A stretch of 64,000 nucleotides of DNA from positions 1 to 64,000 of the forward strand of contig CANJPU010000005.1 in NCBI GenBank assembly GCA_947476285.1, read 5' to 3'. The translations under genes were made by a program, and so were the position numbers. The notes beneath the pieces were generated by a model, which did no database searches, was not told the origin of the DNA, and was given only the letters and a program-made list of their open reading frames with translations. Shown one piece after another: positions 1-9,573 of the stretch (positions are counted from its first letter, which is position 1; the number at the start of each line of letters is the position of its first letter). The stretch is from Comamonadaceae bacterium (GTDB taxonomy: Bacteria; Pseudomonadota; Gammaproteobacteria; Burkholderiales; Burkholderiaceae_C).

Positions 1-96
1 CATACAAGATTGCACTCGACGCTGGGCTACGTCAGCCCGATGACGTTCGAGCAACGCTGGATCGCGGCCCAGCAGCAAGACAGGAAGTCCGCATAA
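1..96 (+). mobile_element. C-terminal end of an IS3-family transposase (OrfB), truncated by the window edge
   Basis: Frame 1 reads HTRLHSTLGYVSPMTFEQRWIAAQQQDRKSA-stop, the typical C-terminal (N..R.H..LGY.SP..FE) tail of IS3-family OrfB. It is followed by a likely terminal repeat region (about 97-137, gcggtaaacaggggcaaggtca). Confidence 0.75.
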
Positions 97-268
97 TGGG
101 CAGCCTATGGAGTGCGGTAAACAGGGGCAAGGTCAAACATCTCGACCAAGCCATACTTCCAAGTTCGTTTTATCGAACGGAGCCAGCGCAAGCGCTCTGA
201 GGTGTTGTTCCTTCTCTGCACGCTCGCCCGGCTTTCTGTGGGAAACCTTGGCAAAGTCCAAGCAGATC

Positions 269-1255
269 TCAATCCTTGAGGCTGATCTTCAACTCCTTGA
301 TGACCTTGTCCCAGAAGGCCCAGTCCGAGCGCAGGAACTGGCCGAATTGCGCGGCGCTTCCGCCTTTTGCTTCGTAGCCCAGCGTCTTGAGCTTCTCCTG
401 CACGTCGGGCAGAGCCATGATGCGGGTGATCTCTGCGTTCCATTTGTCGATGATGGGAGCGGGTGTGCCAGCAGGTGCGAAGGTGCCGAACCATGAGAAC
501 ACGTCGTAGCCGGGCAGGCCGGATTCGGCCACTGTCGGCAGGTCGGGCGCCAGCGTGGATCGGGTCTGGCTTGTCACTGCGATGGCGCGCAGCCTGCCTG
601 AGCTGAGGTGCGGCTGCACTACTGGGAAGGTCACCAGGGACATCGGCAGGTGGCCGCCCAGCAAGTCGTTCATGGCCGCTGAGCCACTCTTGTAGGGCAC
701 TTCCACCAATTTGATCTTGGCCATCAGATTGAATAGCTCAGCGCCAAGTTGAGAGGCCGAGCCCGGCCCGCCGGATGAGTAGGTGAGTTCCCGGGTACCC
801 GCCAGGGCGATCAGATCCTTGATGGATTTGACCGGCAGAGAAGAATGAACGACCACCACCTGTGGTGCGGTGGCGATGAGAATCACCGGCGCAAAATCGG
901 CGATCGGATCGTAATTGAGTTTGCCGTACAGACTGACATTGATCGCATGCGAGTTGATGGTCAGCAGCATGGTGTGACCGTCGGGCGCGGCGCGCGCCAC
1001 TGCAGCAGTGCCGATGCGCCCGGCTGCGCCTGGCATGTTCTCGACGAGGACCGGCACGCCCCATGCCGCGCTGAGCTTCTCGGCAATCACGCGGGCCAGA
1101 ATATCCGTGCCGCCGCCTGGTGCGTAGGGCACCACATAGCGTATCGGTTTGCTTGGGTAGGCTTGCGCAGCGGCACCGCTCGCGCACAAGGCGCCCAGGG
1201 CGAACAGGCAGGCAGCCGAAGCGGCGGCCAAGGTGGATCGAATCTTCATCATCAT
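269..1255 (-). CDS. Bug/TctC family tripartite tricarboxylate transporter substrate-binding protein
   Basis: ORF of 328 aa with signal peptide, then YPSKPIRYVVPYAPGGGTDILARVIAEKL and PGAAGRIGTAAVARAAPDGHTML, typical Bug motifs. Confidence 0.95.
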   Translation of the reverse strand: MMMKIRSTLAAASAACLFALGALCASGAAAQAYPSKPIRYVVPYAPGGGTDILARVIAEKLSAAWGVPVLVENMPGAAGRIGTAAVARAAPDGHTMLLTINSHAINVSLYGKLNYDPIADFAPVILIATAPQVVVVHSSLPVKSIKDLIALAGTRELTYSSGGPGSASQLGAELFNLMAKIKLVEVPYKSGSAAMNDLLGGHLPMSLVTFPVVQPHLSSGRLRAIAVTSQTRSTLAPDLPTVAESGLPGYDVFSWFGTFAPAGTPAPIIDKWNAEITRIMALPDVQEKLKTLGYEAKGGSAAQFGQFLRSDWAFWDKVIKELKISLKD

Positions 1256-1263
1256 GTTTCCTC

Positions 1264-3012
1264 TTAAAGATCTTGAATTGCGTGACGCGACGGCAATTGA
1301 ACTTTGCGGCTTGTGCGTGCCCCGTGTACATGGTTATTGACCAGAAGCTTCGACTGATTTCGCCCAGGGTCGCCTGACAGCACAATGCCCAGCCACTGCG
1401 CCTGGCCCAGCATGGGAACCATGCGATCGGAGTCACTGCTGGCCGCATACCGCGCGTCCAGCACGCCCAGCCGCACCTGCTCGGCAAGGGAAAAAGAAGT
1501 AAACCCCAAGTGCCAGGCATAGTGCTCGGCCAGGCTCGCAGGCATTTGCAGTTTCTCCTGCAGGTAATTGCGAATCCGGTCCTTGTCCCAGCCGTCTTGC
1601 GCGATGGCTGCGGCCACTGCTGGGCCCAGCACAAGCAGAGGATACGAGCGGCCCTGATTGAATGCGGTAAAGCTCCAGTAGCGCATGGTGTCGGCCGCTA
1701 CGGCGGCGATCAGATCCATGTGGCTGCGCGCAGTGGTGCCAGCCGAGTAGATGGGCGGGCTCACGCACACCACGCTTTGCACTGAGACGACGGTGTCTGT
1801 CGCGCTGAAACCTTCATCCACCGAAAAAGGCTGCCAGCCCAGTTGGGCGACAGCGGCCTCGTCTTCGGCCAGCACGACATGGAAGTTCGCGCCGATCGAA
1901 CCCTTGTCCGAGCCGGTGGGCAAGATGCGCGATCCGGCGATGTTGCGTATGTAGAGCCGCACAAATCGACCGATGCTGGAGTTGGCTTGCCTTCCGGCTC
2001 GCATCGCACCGGCGCCGCTGTTGAAGTCGAGCTGGCGCACCAGCGGACCGCTGATCACCACCAGGGGCTCCCAGCCCGGCGTTGCGCCAGCATCTTCCAA
2101 CCGGAATTTCGGATCCGAAATCGCGTCCACAATGGCCAGCAGGATGGGCATGTACTCGGGCCGACAGCCGGCCATCACGCCATTGACTGCCACGTTCCAC
2201 ACGGTGGCCTGCCGATTGTCCGGCTGCAGCACGCCGATGACTTCCTGTGCGTCGCGGTCGGTATGGTTCAGAAAGCGCGACACCGCATGCAGTGTGGGCG
2301 GCATCACCGGCAGGCCATCGCTCCACTCGCGTTCCAGGAAGTGCTCTTGTACTTGCGCCAGTGTTCCGCGAAACACGATGTCGGTCATCGCGCGCAGTCC
2401 GCTTGCTTGGTCACTGGCGGGCTCTGCCTCGGCCACCGCCAGCCCCTGCAAAATCTGCGGCATGAGATCGGTCACCACCTTGCTTGTGACTGTGTCAACG
2501 CTGTCGGTCATGGGCACGCCCGGGTAATGCGCGATGCGCGGCGCGTTCATTCCCAGTCCGCGGGCAAACAGCTCGGCTTGCTTGAGAAAGGGCGTGGCCA
2601 CGATGGACACTGCGGGCACACCTGCTTTTTCAGCCGCCGCACTCGCCCGCAACACGGCGGGCGTGCACGACCCTCAGGCGCCTACGCCCGAGATCACCGC
2701 GGCTACTTCGCCGCTGGCGAGCAGTTGCGGCAACTGAGCAAGAAGCTGATCGCGTTGCGGGCCGTTGGTGGTGCCGAAATTCTCATAGGTCATGAAGCTC
2801 ACGCCGGGGAATCGTTTGCTCAGCTCTGCGCGAATCACTGGAAAAATCGTTTCGCCCTGGAACAGGTAGTTCCACAGTTCGGCCACTTTTTTCCCGCGAA
2901 GGTCAGCGATTCGCTGTGCCGGTCGGATCTGCGTCGCGGCCCGCTGGCCCAGGGGCCAGACGCATTCGTAGATCGGCTCAGACGGGCTGCTGGGGTCTTC
3001 AGACATGTTCAA
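1264..3012 (-). CDS. UGSC-family selenoprotein (in-frame TGA read as Sec) with a long C-terminal domain
   Basis: Track ORFs 2674..3012 and 1264..2655 are in the same frame, separated only by TGA (complement 2676..2674) plus GSCTPA. The joined product reads ...ASGEVAAVISGVGA-U-GSCTPAVLRASAAAEKAGVPAVSIVATPFLKQAELFARGLGM..., the UGSC motif context. An alternative start is Met at 3006. Confidence 0.82.
2644..2670 (-). promoter_or_regulatory. Candidate bacterial SECIS hairpin immediately downstream of the in-frame TGA
   Basis: mRNA sense: UGA-GGGUCGUGCA-CGCCCGC-CGUGUU-GCGGGCG. It has a perfect 7-bp stem (2663..2657 with 2650..2644), a 6-nt loop with G at the second position, and the loop starts 17 nt after UGA. 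Confidence 0.6.
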
Positions 3013-3173
3013 TCCTTGATGACAGGCATGGATGCCGCGCGCCGGTCATCGCCCGCGGACCGGTCACGACAGAACATAGCCGGTTCCTCTACGAAAGTAA
3101 ATTGGCATTAATTGCACAATCGTTCAACTTCCTCGAAGAGCGGATGAACTGGTGTGGTGGACTGAGCCTGCCG

Positions 3174-4067
3174 CTACCCCACAGACCGCTTGCTCAGCTT
3201 CAACTGATCCCACAACACAGCCGCCGCCACCGACAGGCTGCGGCCTCGCCGCTTGATCATGGTGACAGGGCGCACCGCCTTGGGTGACTTCACGGGTATG
3301 GCCACCAGGCCGGGGCGCAGGCACAGCCCGATGGCATGCTCGGGCACGATGCTCACGCCGAAGCCGGCTGCTACCAATCCACCCACGGTGCCGAAATTGG
3401 CGACTTCCATTCCGCTGTCACGCACTTGCGCGGTGGACAGCAAGGGCATCATCTGCTGGCGCACGCTGCCGGTGCGCACCATGTGAACGAAGGCACGGTC
3501 CTTGAGGTCGCGCAGGCGAATCTCGGGCAGCTTGGCAAGCGGATCGGTCTTGCGGCACAGCAAGTGGTAGCGCTCCATGAAGAGCAGGTGATTTTCAAAC
3601 TCCAGGTCCTGTCCCGGTTGTGCGCTGATGCCGAAATCGACATCGCCGCGCAAGATGAGTTCGAGGCAGCGGCCGGAGGTGACATCGTGCATGCGCAGCG
3701 CGATGCCCGGGTTGATCTGCTGGTATTCGGCCAGACGCTGGGGCAGCCAGTCCGATGCCAACGAGGGCGTGACCGCGACGGTGACTCGGCCGATGCGCCG
3801 GTTGGCGCGCTCGCGCAGTTCGGACATCGAGGCGCGCATCTCGGCCGCGATGCGATGGGCGCCGTGCGAGAAGACCTCGCCTTCGGGCGTGAGCGACACA
3901 TTGCGGGTGTCGCGATCGAACAGGCGGGCACCGACTTGGCTTTCGAGCCGACCGATCATCTGGCTGAAGGTCGATGGCGACACATGGCAGCGCTTGGCCG
4001 CCAGCGCAAAGCGCCGGGTTTCCGCCAGTGCAAGGAATGCGTCAATCGCGCGGCCGCTGAGATTCAC
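3174..4067 (-). CDS. LysR family transcriptional regulator
   Basis: 297 aa; N-terminal wHTH (AIDAFLALAETRRFALAAKRCHVSPSTFSQMIGRLESQVGARLFDRDTRNVSLTPEG) and LysR effector domain. Confidence 0.93.
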   Translation of the reverse strand: MNLSGRAIDAFLALAETRRFALAAKRCHVSPSTFSQMIGRLESQVGARLFDRDTRNVSLTPEGEVFSHGAHRIAAEMRASMSELRERANRRIGRVTVAVTPSLASDWLPQRLAEYQQINPGIALRMHDVTSGRCLELILRGDVDFGISAQPGQDLEFENHLLFMERYHLLCRKTDPLAKLPEIRLRDLKDRAFVHMVRTGSVRQQMMPLLSTAQVRDSGMEVANFGTVGGLVAAGFGVSIVPEHAIGLCLRPGLVAIPVKSPKAVRPVTMIKRRGRSLSVAAAVLWDQLKLSKRSVG

Positions 4068-4249
4068 TGCGATTCATCGACAAAGCCGAATGATTGTTTG
4101 AATAATCCCATTTTACAGACACGGTCCGAACACGCATAGTGAGGGCTGGCGCAGTGTCGGTCCACAACAGGGGCCAATCGCGCGTGCGCGCCAGGCGTGC
4201 AATCCGCCCCAGGCTGCCCGCAGCCGCCCACCCATCAGAGGAGACCAGC

Positions 4250-5218
4250 ATGTCAGTTTTCAGGAACATCGCCGCCGCTTGCGTCGCATGGCCGCTTGTG
4301 CTGTGCGCGGGCGCGGCAGTGGCCGCGGATTTTCCCAGCCGGCCGGTGCGCTTCGTTGTGTCATGGACACCGGGGGGCGGTGCCGATTCCCTGGCGCGCA
4401 AACTCAGCAAGGGCCTGACCGAACGCTGGGCGCATCCGGTGGTGGTCGAGAACAAACCCGGCGCGGACGCCACCATCGGCATCCAGTCGCTCACCCAGGC
4501 CCCGGCGGACGGGCACACCATCGCGCTCATCATCACTTCGCATGCGGTGCACCCCAGCGTGCGCAAGGCCTTGCCCTACAACTTGCTGCAGGATTTTGTG
4601 GCCGTGACCAATGTGGTGGAGGCGCCCAACCTGCTGGTGGTCAATCCCAAGCTGCCAGTGCGCAACGTGCAGGAGCTGATCGCACTGCCCAAGACCCGGC
4701 AGTTGAACTTTGGCGCGCCAGGCCTAGGTGGCCCCGGGCATCTGGGCGGTGTGATGTTCAACGCCATGGCCGGCACGAACGCGGTGCACATCCCCTACGC
4801 GGGCGGATCGCCGACCTTGATGGCGCTGGTGCGCGGCGATGTGGATTTCATGTTCACCACCATGTTGTCGGGCATGCAGTTGGCCAAGTCGGGTCAGGTG
4901 CGCGCGATTGCCATCACCAGCACCCAGCGCTCGCCGATGGAGCCCGATCTACCCACGGTGTCGGAGTCGGGGCTCGGCGGCTTTGAGCTGGTGACCTGGT
5001 ACGGCATCATCACCCGCGCCGGCACGCCCAAGGCCATCGTGGACCAACTGGCCCGCGACATCAATGCCGTGGTGCGCGAGCCCAAGTTGGCTGCGCAACT
5101 GGCCTCCGAAGGCACGCAGGTGATCGCATCCGGTCCTGACCAGTTCGGCCCTTACTTGACCGCAGAGGTCCGCAAGTGGGCCGGCATCGTTCGGCAAGCC
5201 AACATCCAACCCGAGTGA
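4250..5218 (+). CDS. Bug/TctC family substrate-binding protein
   Basis: MSVFRNIAAACVAWPLVLCAGAAVAADFPSRPVRFVVSWTPGGGADSLARKL; the track ORF begins further upstream, and an RBS-like GAGGAGA precedes the ATG at 4250. Confidence 0.94.
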   Translation: MSVFRNIAAACVAWPLVLCAGAAVAADFPSRPVRFVVSWTPGGGADSLARKLSKGLTERWAHPVVVENKPGADATIGIQSLTQAPADGHTIALIITSHAVHPSVRKALPYNLLQDFVAVTNVVEAPNLLVVNPKLPVRNVQELIALPKTRQLNFGAPGLGGPGHLGGVMFNAMAGTNAVHIPYAGGSPTLMALVRGDVDFMFTTMLSGMQLAKSGQVRAIAITSTQRSPMEPDLPTVSESGLGGFELVTWYGIITRAGTPKAIVDQLARDINAVVREPKLAAQLASEGTQVIASGPDQFGPYLTAEVRKWAGIVRQANIQPE

Positions 5219-5245
5219 TTCATCAACCCACAAGGCATCGACCCC

Positions 5246-6373
5246 ATGAGCAAGAAAACAAAAATATTCGCCATCGGAGACATCGCGGTCAACCGGGACC
5301 AGCCCGACACCATCTTTGAATTGGTGCACGAGAAGATCAAGGAAGCCGACTTTGCTTTCGGTCAAATTGAAGCCATCTACTCCAAGCTGGGCGAAGTCAA
5401 TGTCAGCGGCACGTCCTCGCCACTGCGCGGCGACCCAGAGAACGTGGCCGCGATAGGTCGGGCTGGCTTCAACCTGGCATCATTTGCCAGCAACCATTGC
5501 ATGGACTACGGCATCAGCGCGTTCCACGACACCATTGCGCATTTCCGCGCGATCAAGGGCATGCACCTGTTTGGCGCCGGCGCCAACCTGGCCGAAGCGC
5601 GCAAGCCAGTCATTACCGAACACAATGGCAACAAGATCGGCTGGCTGGCTTATTGTTCCATCTTGCCGATCCGCTACTGGGCTGATGTCGATCGCCCGGG
5701 CTGCGCGCCGGCGCGCGCCCGCACCATCTATGAAACCCTGGAACCCGATCAGCCCGGCACGCCGCCGCGCATCATCACCTATCCGCACGACGAAGATCTG
5801 GCTCACATCATCGAAGACATCACGGCGCTCAAGGCCAAGGTCGATGTGGTCATTGTCTCCATGCACTGGGGCCTGCACTTCAAGGAAGGCGAGCTGGCGA
5901 CCTACGAAACCAGGTACGCCAAGCTGGCCATAGACGCCGGCGCCGACGTGATCCTGGGGCATCACCAGCACATCTTGAAGCCCATTGAAATCTACAAGGG
6001 CAAGCCGATTTTCTACGGGCTGGCCAACTTCGCATTCGACATGTACTACCAGCCCGGCGAGCTGGACAAGCCCGAGCGCATCGAGCGCAGGCAGCGCCTG
6101 CATCCGGGCTGGACCCACGACCCGAGCTACCCGACCTTTCCCTTCCCGGTCGATTCGCGCAAGGGCATGGCCGTCTTCCTGGAGGTGGAGAACCACAAGG
6201 TCAGCAAGGTGCGTTGGCAGCCCACCATGATCAACCAGAAATCGCAACCTCGTCTGCTCAAGGCCAGTGAGCCCGAGTTCGGCGAAGTACTGGCCTACAT
6301 GCGCAAGATCACCCAGTCGCAAAAAATCTCCACGCAATTCGAGATCGACGGCGACACCATCACACTTGCGTAG
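5246..6373 (+). CDS. CapA family protein (PGA-synthesis-type metallophosphatase fold)
   Basis: 375 aa; IFAIGDIAVNRDQP..., FASNHCMDYG, VSMHWG, GADVILGHHQHILKPIEIYKGKPIFYGLANFAFD are CapA/YwtB hallmarks. Confidence 0.88.
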   Translation: MSKKTKIFAIGDIAVNRDQPDTIFELVHEKIKEADFAFGQIEAIYSKLGEVNVSGTSSPLRGDPENVAAIGRAGFNLASFASNHCMDYGISAFHDTIAHFRAIKGMHLFGAGANLAEARKPVITEHNGNKIGWLAYCSILPIRYWADVDRPGCAPARARTIYETLEPDQPGTPPRIITYPHDEDLAHIIEDITALKAKVDVVIVSMHWGLHFKEGELATYETRYAKLAIDAGADVILGHHQHILKPIEIYKGKPIFYGLANFAFDMYYQPGELDKPERIERRQRLHPGWTHDPSYPTFPFPVDSRKGMAVFLEVENHKVSKVRWQPTMINQKSQPRLLKASEPEFGEVLAYMRKITQSQKISTQFEIDGDTITLA

Positions 6374-6395
6374 CAGGCTGAATCAGGAAAATCAC

Positions 6396-7583
6396 ATGTC
6401 ACATCTTTCGGGCCTGAAGGTCCTCGATCTCGGCTCGGCGCTGGCCGCGCCGTTTTGCGCCATGCTGCTGGGCGAGCTGGGCGCCCAAGTCATCAAGGTC
6501 GAAAAGCCCGGTCGTGGCGATCTGATTCGTAAAACCGACGACTACGTGGGCATGGGCGAGAGCGGGTATTTCCTGGGCATCAACCGCGGCAAGGAAGGCA
6601 TCACTGCGGACATACGCAAGCCCGTAGGCCAGCAGATCATCCGCGCGCTGGTGGCCGATTGTGATGTGCTGGTGGAAAATTTCCGCTCGCACCGCATGGT
6701 CGAATGGGGCCTGGGCTATGAGCAATTGCGCCAGATCAATCCGCGCCTGATCTACTGCTCGGTCTCGGCCTTCGGCAACGCCAGGGACATGGAGGAAGAT
6801 GGCGGCAACGACATCATCGGCCAGGCCTACTCCGGCATGCTCGATCTCACCGGTGAGCCCGAAGGCGGGCCGTGCAAGACCGGCACGCCGGTGGTCGATG
6901 CCTCGGCCGCGATGCTGTCCACCATCGGCGTTCTGGCCGCTCTGCGCAAGCGCGATCAAACCGGTGTGGGCGAGCATGTGAAGGTGTCCCTGCTGGAGGC
7001 GGCTTATGCCTTGATGCCCAACTTCGTGGTGAGCGTGCTCAATGGCGAGCCCAACTACAAGCGCGAGGGCAGCGGGCATCCCCAGCTGGTGCCCTACCAG
7101 GCCTTTCCCACTTCCGACGGCAGCTATGTGGTGGTGGGCGCCTTTCACCGCGCCTCATGGCGTGCACTGTGCCAGGCGCTTGACCGCGAGGACCTGATCG
7201 CCGACCCGCTCTACAAAGACAACTGGGACCGCGTCACCAACCGCAAGCAATTGGTCGGCATTCTGGAGAAGGAGTTTCTGCGCAAGACGCGCAAAGAGTG
7301 GCTCGCGCATTTCGAGAAGTTCGAAGTGCTTGCGGCGCCCGTGCTGAGCGTCAAGGATTCGATGGAGTTTTTTGCCGAGCGCACCGAAGGCCTGATCATT
7401 CGCACCGAGCATGCGCGGCTGGGCAGCTTGCGCGAAGTGCGCGCGCCCATTCGCTTCAGCTCGCAGACCGAAACCGTCACCCGTGCCGCGCCTTCCCTGG
7501 GTCAGCACACGCAAGAGCGCCTGCTCAAGACAGGGTTCACCCAGGAGCAGATCGACGACTGGAAAGCCAAGGGTCTGATCTGA
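6396..7583 (+). CDS. CaiB/BaiF (class III) CoA-transferase family protein
   Basis: MSHLSGLKVLDLGSALAAPFCAMLLGELGAQVIKVEKPGRGD... and NPRLIYCSVSAFG; class III CoA-transferase motifs. Confidence 0.94.
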   Translation: MSHLSGLKVLDLGSALAAPFCAMLLGELGAQVIKVEKPGRGDLIRKTDDYVGMGESGYFLGINRGKEGITADIRKPVGQQIIRALVADCDVLVENFRSHRMVEWGLGYEQLRQINPRLIYCSVSAFGNARDMEEDGGNDIIGQAYSGMLDLTGEPEGGPCKTGTPVVDASAAMLSTIGVLAALRKRDQTGVGEHVKVSLLEAAYALMPNFVVSVLNGEPNYKREGSGHPQLVPYQAFPTSDGSYVVVGAFHRASWRALCQALDREDLIADPLYKDNWDRVTNRKQLVGILEKEFLRKTRKEWLAHFEKFEVLAAPVLSVKDSMEFFAERTEGLIIRTEHARLGSLREVRAPIRFSSQTETVTRAAPSLGQHTQERLLKTGFTQEQIDDWKAKGLI

Positions 7584-7592
7584 GCCAAGTGC

Positions 7593-8063
7593 TCAGCCTG
7601 GGAACACCTGCAGCAAAGCCACGGTCATCGTGACATAGCGCAAGAATTTTCCAATCAGCATGTAGCCCACGCAAGGCCAGAAGGGCAGCCGCAGCCAACC
7701 CGCCACCGCGCACAGTGGATCGCCCACCACCGGCAGCCACGCCAGCAGGCAGGCCTTGGGGCCCAGTCGCTCCAGCCAGTCAATGGCTTTGACATGCGAG
7801 CGCGAGTGCTTGTATTTGTCCACCACCCGGTGCGCGCCATAACCCATCCACCAGTCCACCGCACCGCCCAGCGTATTGCCGGCGGTGGCTACCAACACAG
7901 CGCTCCAGAACAAATCGGGGTTGAGCTTGAGCAGCCCGAACAAGGCGGGCTCCGAGCCCAGAGGCAGGAGCGTGGCTGAAACAAAGGAGACGAGAAACAG
8001 CGTGCTCAGCCCATATTGGGGCAGGGCAAGGTAGGCCAGCAGCGGATCGAGCCAAGCGTGCAT
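7593..8063 (-). CDS. YqaA/DedA-like small inner-membrane protein
   Basis: MHAWLDPLLAYLALPQYGLSTLFLVSFVSATLLPLGSEPALFGLLKLNPDLFWSAVLVATAGNTLGGAVDWWMGYGA matches YqaA family organisation. Confidence 0.82.
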   Translation of the reverse strand: MHAWLDPLLAYLALPQYGLSTLFLVSFVSATLLPLGSEPALFGLLKLNPDLFWSAVLVATAGNTLGGAVDWWMGYGAHRVVDKYKHSRSHVKAIDWLERLGPKACLLAWLPVVGDPLCAVAGWLRLPFWPCVGYMLIGKFLRYVTMTVALLQVFPG

Positions 8064-8227
8064 GGGCTCAGTATGCCTGCAGCCGCAGACGCAAGCTTCA
8101 GGCAAGCACCATGTGAAGTCAAGCGCGGCGAACCTGTAAGCGCGTACGCATTAATTTATTTCAATGGCTGAAATCCAGCGGGCATACAATCGTGCCTCAT
8201 TTTTCAGCAGAACAAATCGCAGTCGGC

Positions 8228-9277
8228 ATGAACATCGGACCTTACATTTTGGCGAACCCATTGTTCGCCGCGCCGATGGCGGGTGTGACCGATCGACCGT
8301 TTCGCAGCCTGTGCCGCAAACTGGGCGCAGCCTATGCCGTCAGCGAGATGGTCACCTCGCGCCGCGAGTTGTGGAACAGCCTGAAGACATCTCGCCGTGC
8401 CAACCACGAGGGCGAGCCCGGCCCGATCGCCGTGCAGATCGCTGGCACCGATGCCACCATGATGGCCGATGCCGCGCTCTACAACATCGATCGCGGCGCG
8501 CAGATCATCGACATCAACATGGGTTGTCCGGCCAAGAAGGTGTGCAACAAATGGGCCGGCTCCGCGCTGATGCAAGACGAGTCGCTCGCCGCGGCTATCG
8601 TGCAGGCGGTGGTGCGGGCCTGCGAGCCACGCGGCGTGCCCGTCACCTTGAAGATGCGCACCGGCTGGTGCCAGAGCCACAAGAACGCGGTGGCACTCGC
8701 GCGGATTTTCGAAGCCGCAGGCGTGCAAATGCTGGCAGTGCACGGCCGCACGCGCGAGCAGGGCTACGGCGGGCATGCCGAATACGACACCGTTTCGCAG
8801 GTCAAGGCCGCGGTGCGCATACCGGTGGTCGCCAACGGCGACATCGACACCCCTGAGAAAGCGCGGCAGGTACTGGCCTGCACGGGTGCGGACGCAATCA
8901 TGATTGGCCGTGCCGCGCAGGGCCGACCCTGGATCTTTCGCGAGATCGCGCACTACCTTGCCACCGGCACGCATCTGGCGCCGCCTCTTATTGCCGAGGT
9001 GCGCCGGCTGCTCATCGAGCATCTGCAAGACCATTACAAGCTGTACGGCGAATTCACCGGCGTGCGCAGCGCGCGCAAGCACCTGGCCTGGTACCTGCGC
9101 GATCTGCCCGACGCAGGTGCCCTGCGCGCGCGCATGAACAGCATCGACGACTGCACCGCGCAACTGCAGGCGGTGTGCGATTTCTTCGATGAGCTCGGCA
9201 CGCACACCGATCGCATGCCCGTGGCTACAGCGGCTGATTCGGGCGAGCAGGAACAAGAAGCACAGGCAAGCGCATGA
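8228..9277 (+). CDS. dusB: tRNA-dihydrouridine synthase B
   Basis: MNIGPYILANPLFAAPMAGVTDRPFRSLCRKLGA...INMGCPAKKVCNKWAGSALM; followed directly by fis as commonly seen. Confidence 0.95.
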   Translation: MNIGPYILANPLFAAPMAGVTDRPFRSLCRKLGAAYAVSEMVTSRRELWNSLKTSRRANHEGEPGPIAVQIAGTDATMMADAALYNIDRGAQIIDINMGCPAKKVCNKWAGSALMQDESLAAAIVQAVVRACEPRGVPVTLKMRTGWCQSHKNAVALARIFEAAGVQMLAVHGRTREQGYGGHAEYDTVSQVKAAVRIPVVANGDIDTPEKARQVLACTGADAIMIGRAAQGRPWIFREIAHYLATGTHLAPPLIAEVRRLLIEHLQDHYKLYGEFTGVRSARKHLAWYLRDLPDAGALRARMNSIDDCTAQLQAVCDFFDELGTHTDRMPVATAADSGEQEQEAQASA

Positions 9278-9513
9278 GCAAGAAACACATCGAAGAGTGC
9301 GTACGCACCAGTCTGGAATCTTATTTCCGCGATCTGCGCGGCACCGAGCCCGACCGCATGTACGAGATGCTGGTCGGGGTGGTCGAAAAGCCGCTGCTCG
9401 AAGTTGTGATGGCCAAGGCCGATCACAACCAATCGAAGGCGGCGGAGTGGCTCGGCCTGAATCGAAACACCCTGAGAAAAAAACTCCTTGAGCACAAGCT
9501 TCTGAAAAGCTGA
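9274..9513 (+). CDS. fis: Fis family DNA-binding protein
   Basis: 79 aa; C-terminal HTH ADHNQSKAAEWLGLNRNTLRKKLLEHKLL; ATGA overlap with dusB. Confidence 0.94.
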   Translation: MSKKHIEECVRTSLESYFRDLRGTEPDRMYEMLVGVVEKPLLEVVMAKADHNQSKAAEWLGLNRNTLRKKLLEHKLLKS

Positions 9514-9573
9514 GCCACTGCCCCTGGCGACACGCCGGCCCCATAAACCAACAAACAAGTAAGCAGCCAAGCC

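Noticed and set aside
1264-3012. Interpretation as a pseudogene or two separate genes split by a stop codon
   Set aside because: The frame is preserved, the only interruption is TGA, it falls exactly before GSC in the expected UGSC context, and a hairpin with SECIS-like geometry follows. A sequencing error or Cys-to-stop mutation is still possible but less likely.
1843-3111. 422-aa ORF antisense to the UGSC gene
   Set aside because: No recognisable domain, runs opposite to the motif-bearing frame, and has typical antisense composition.
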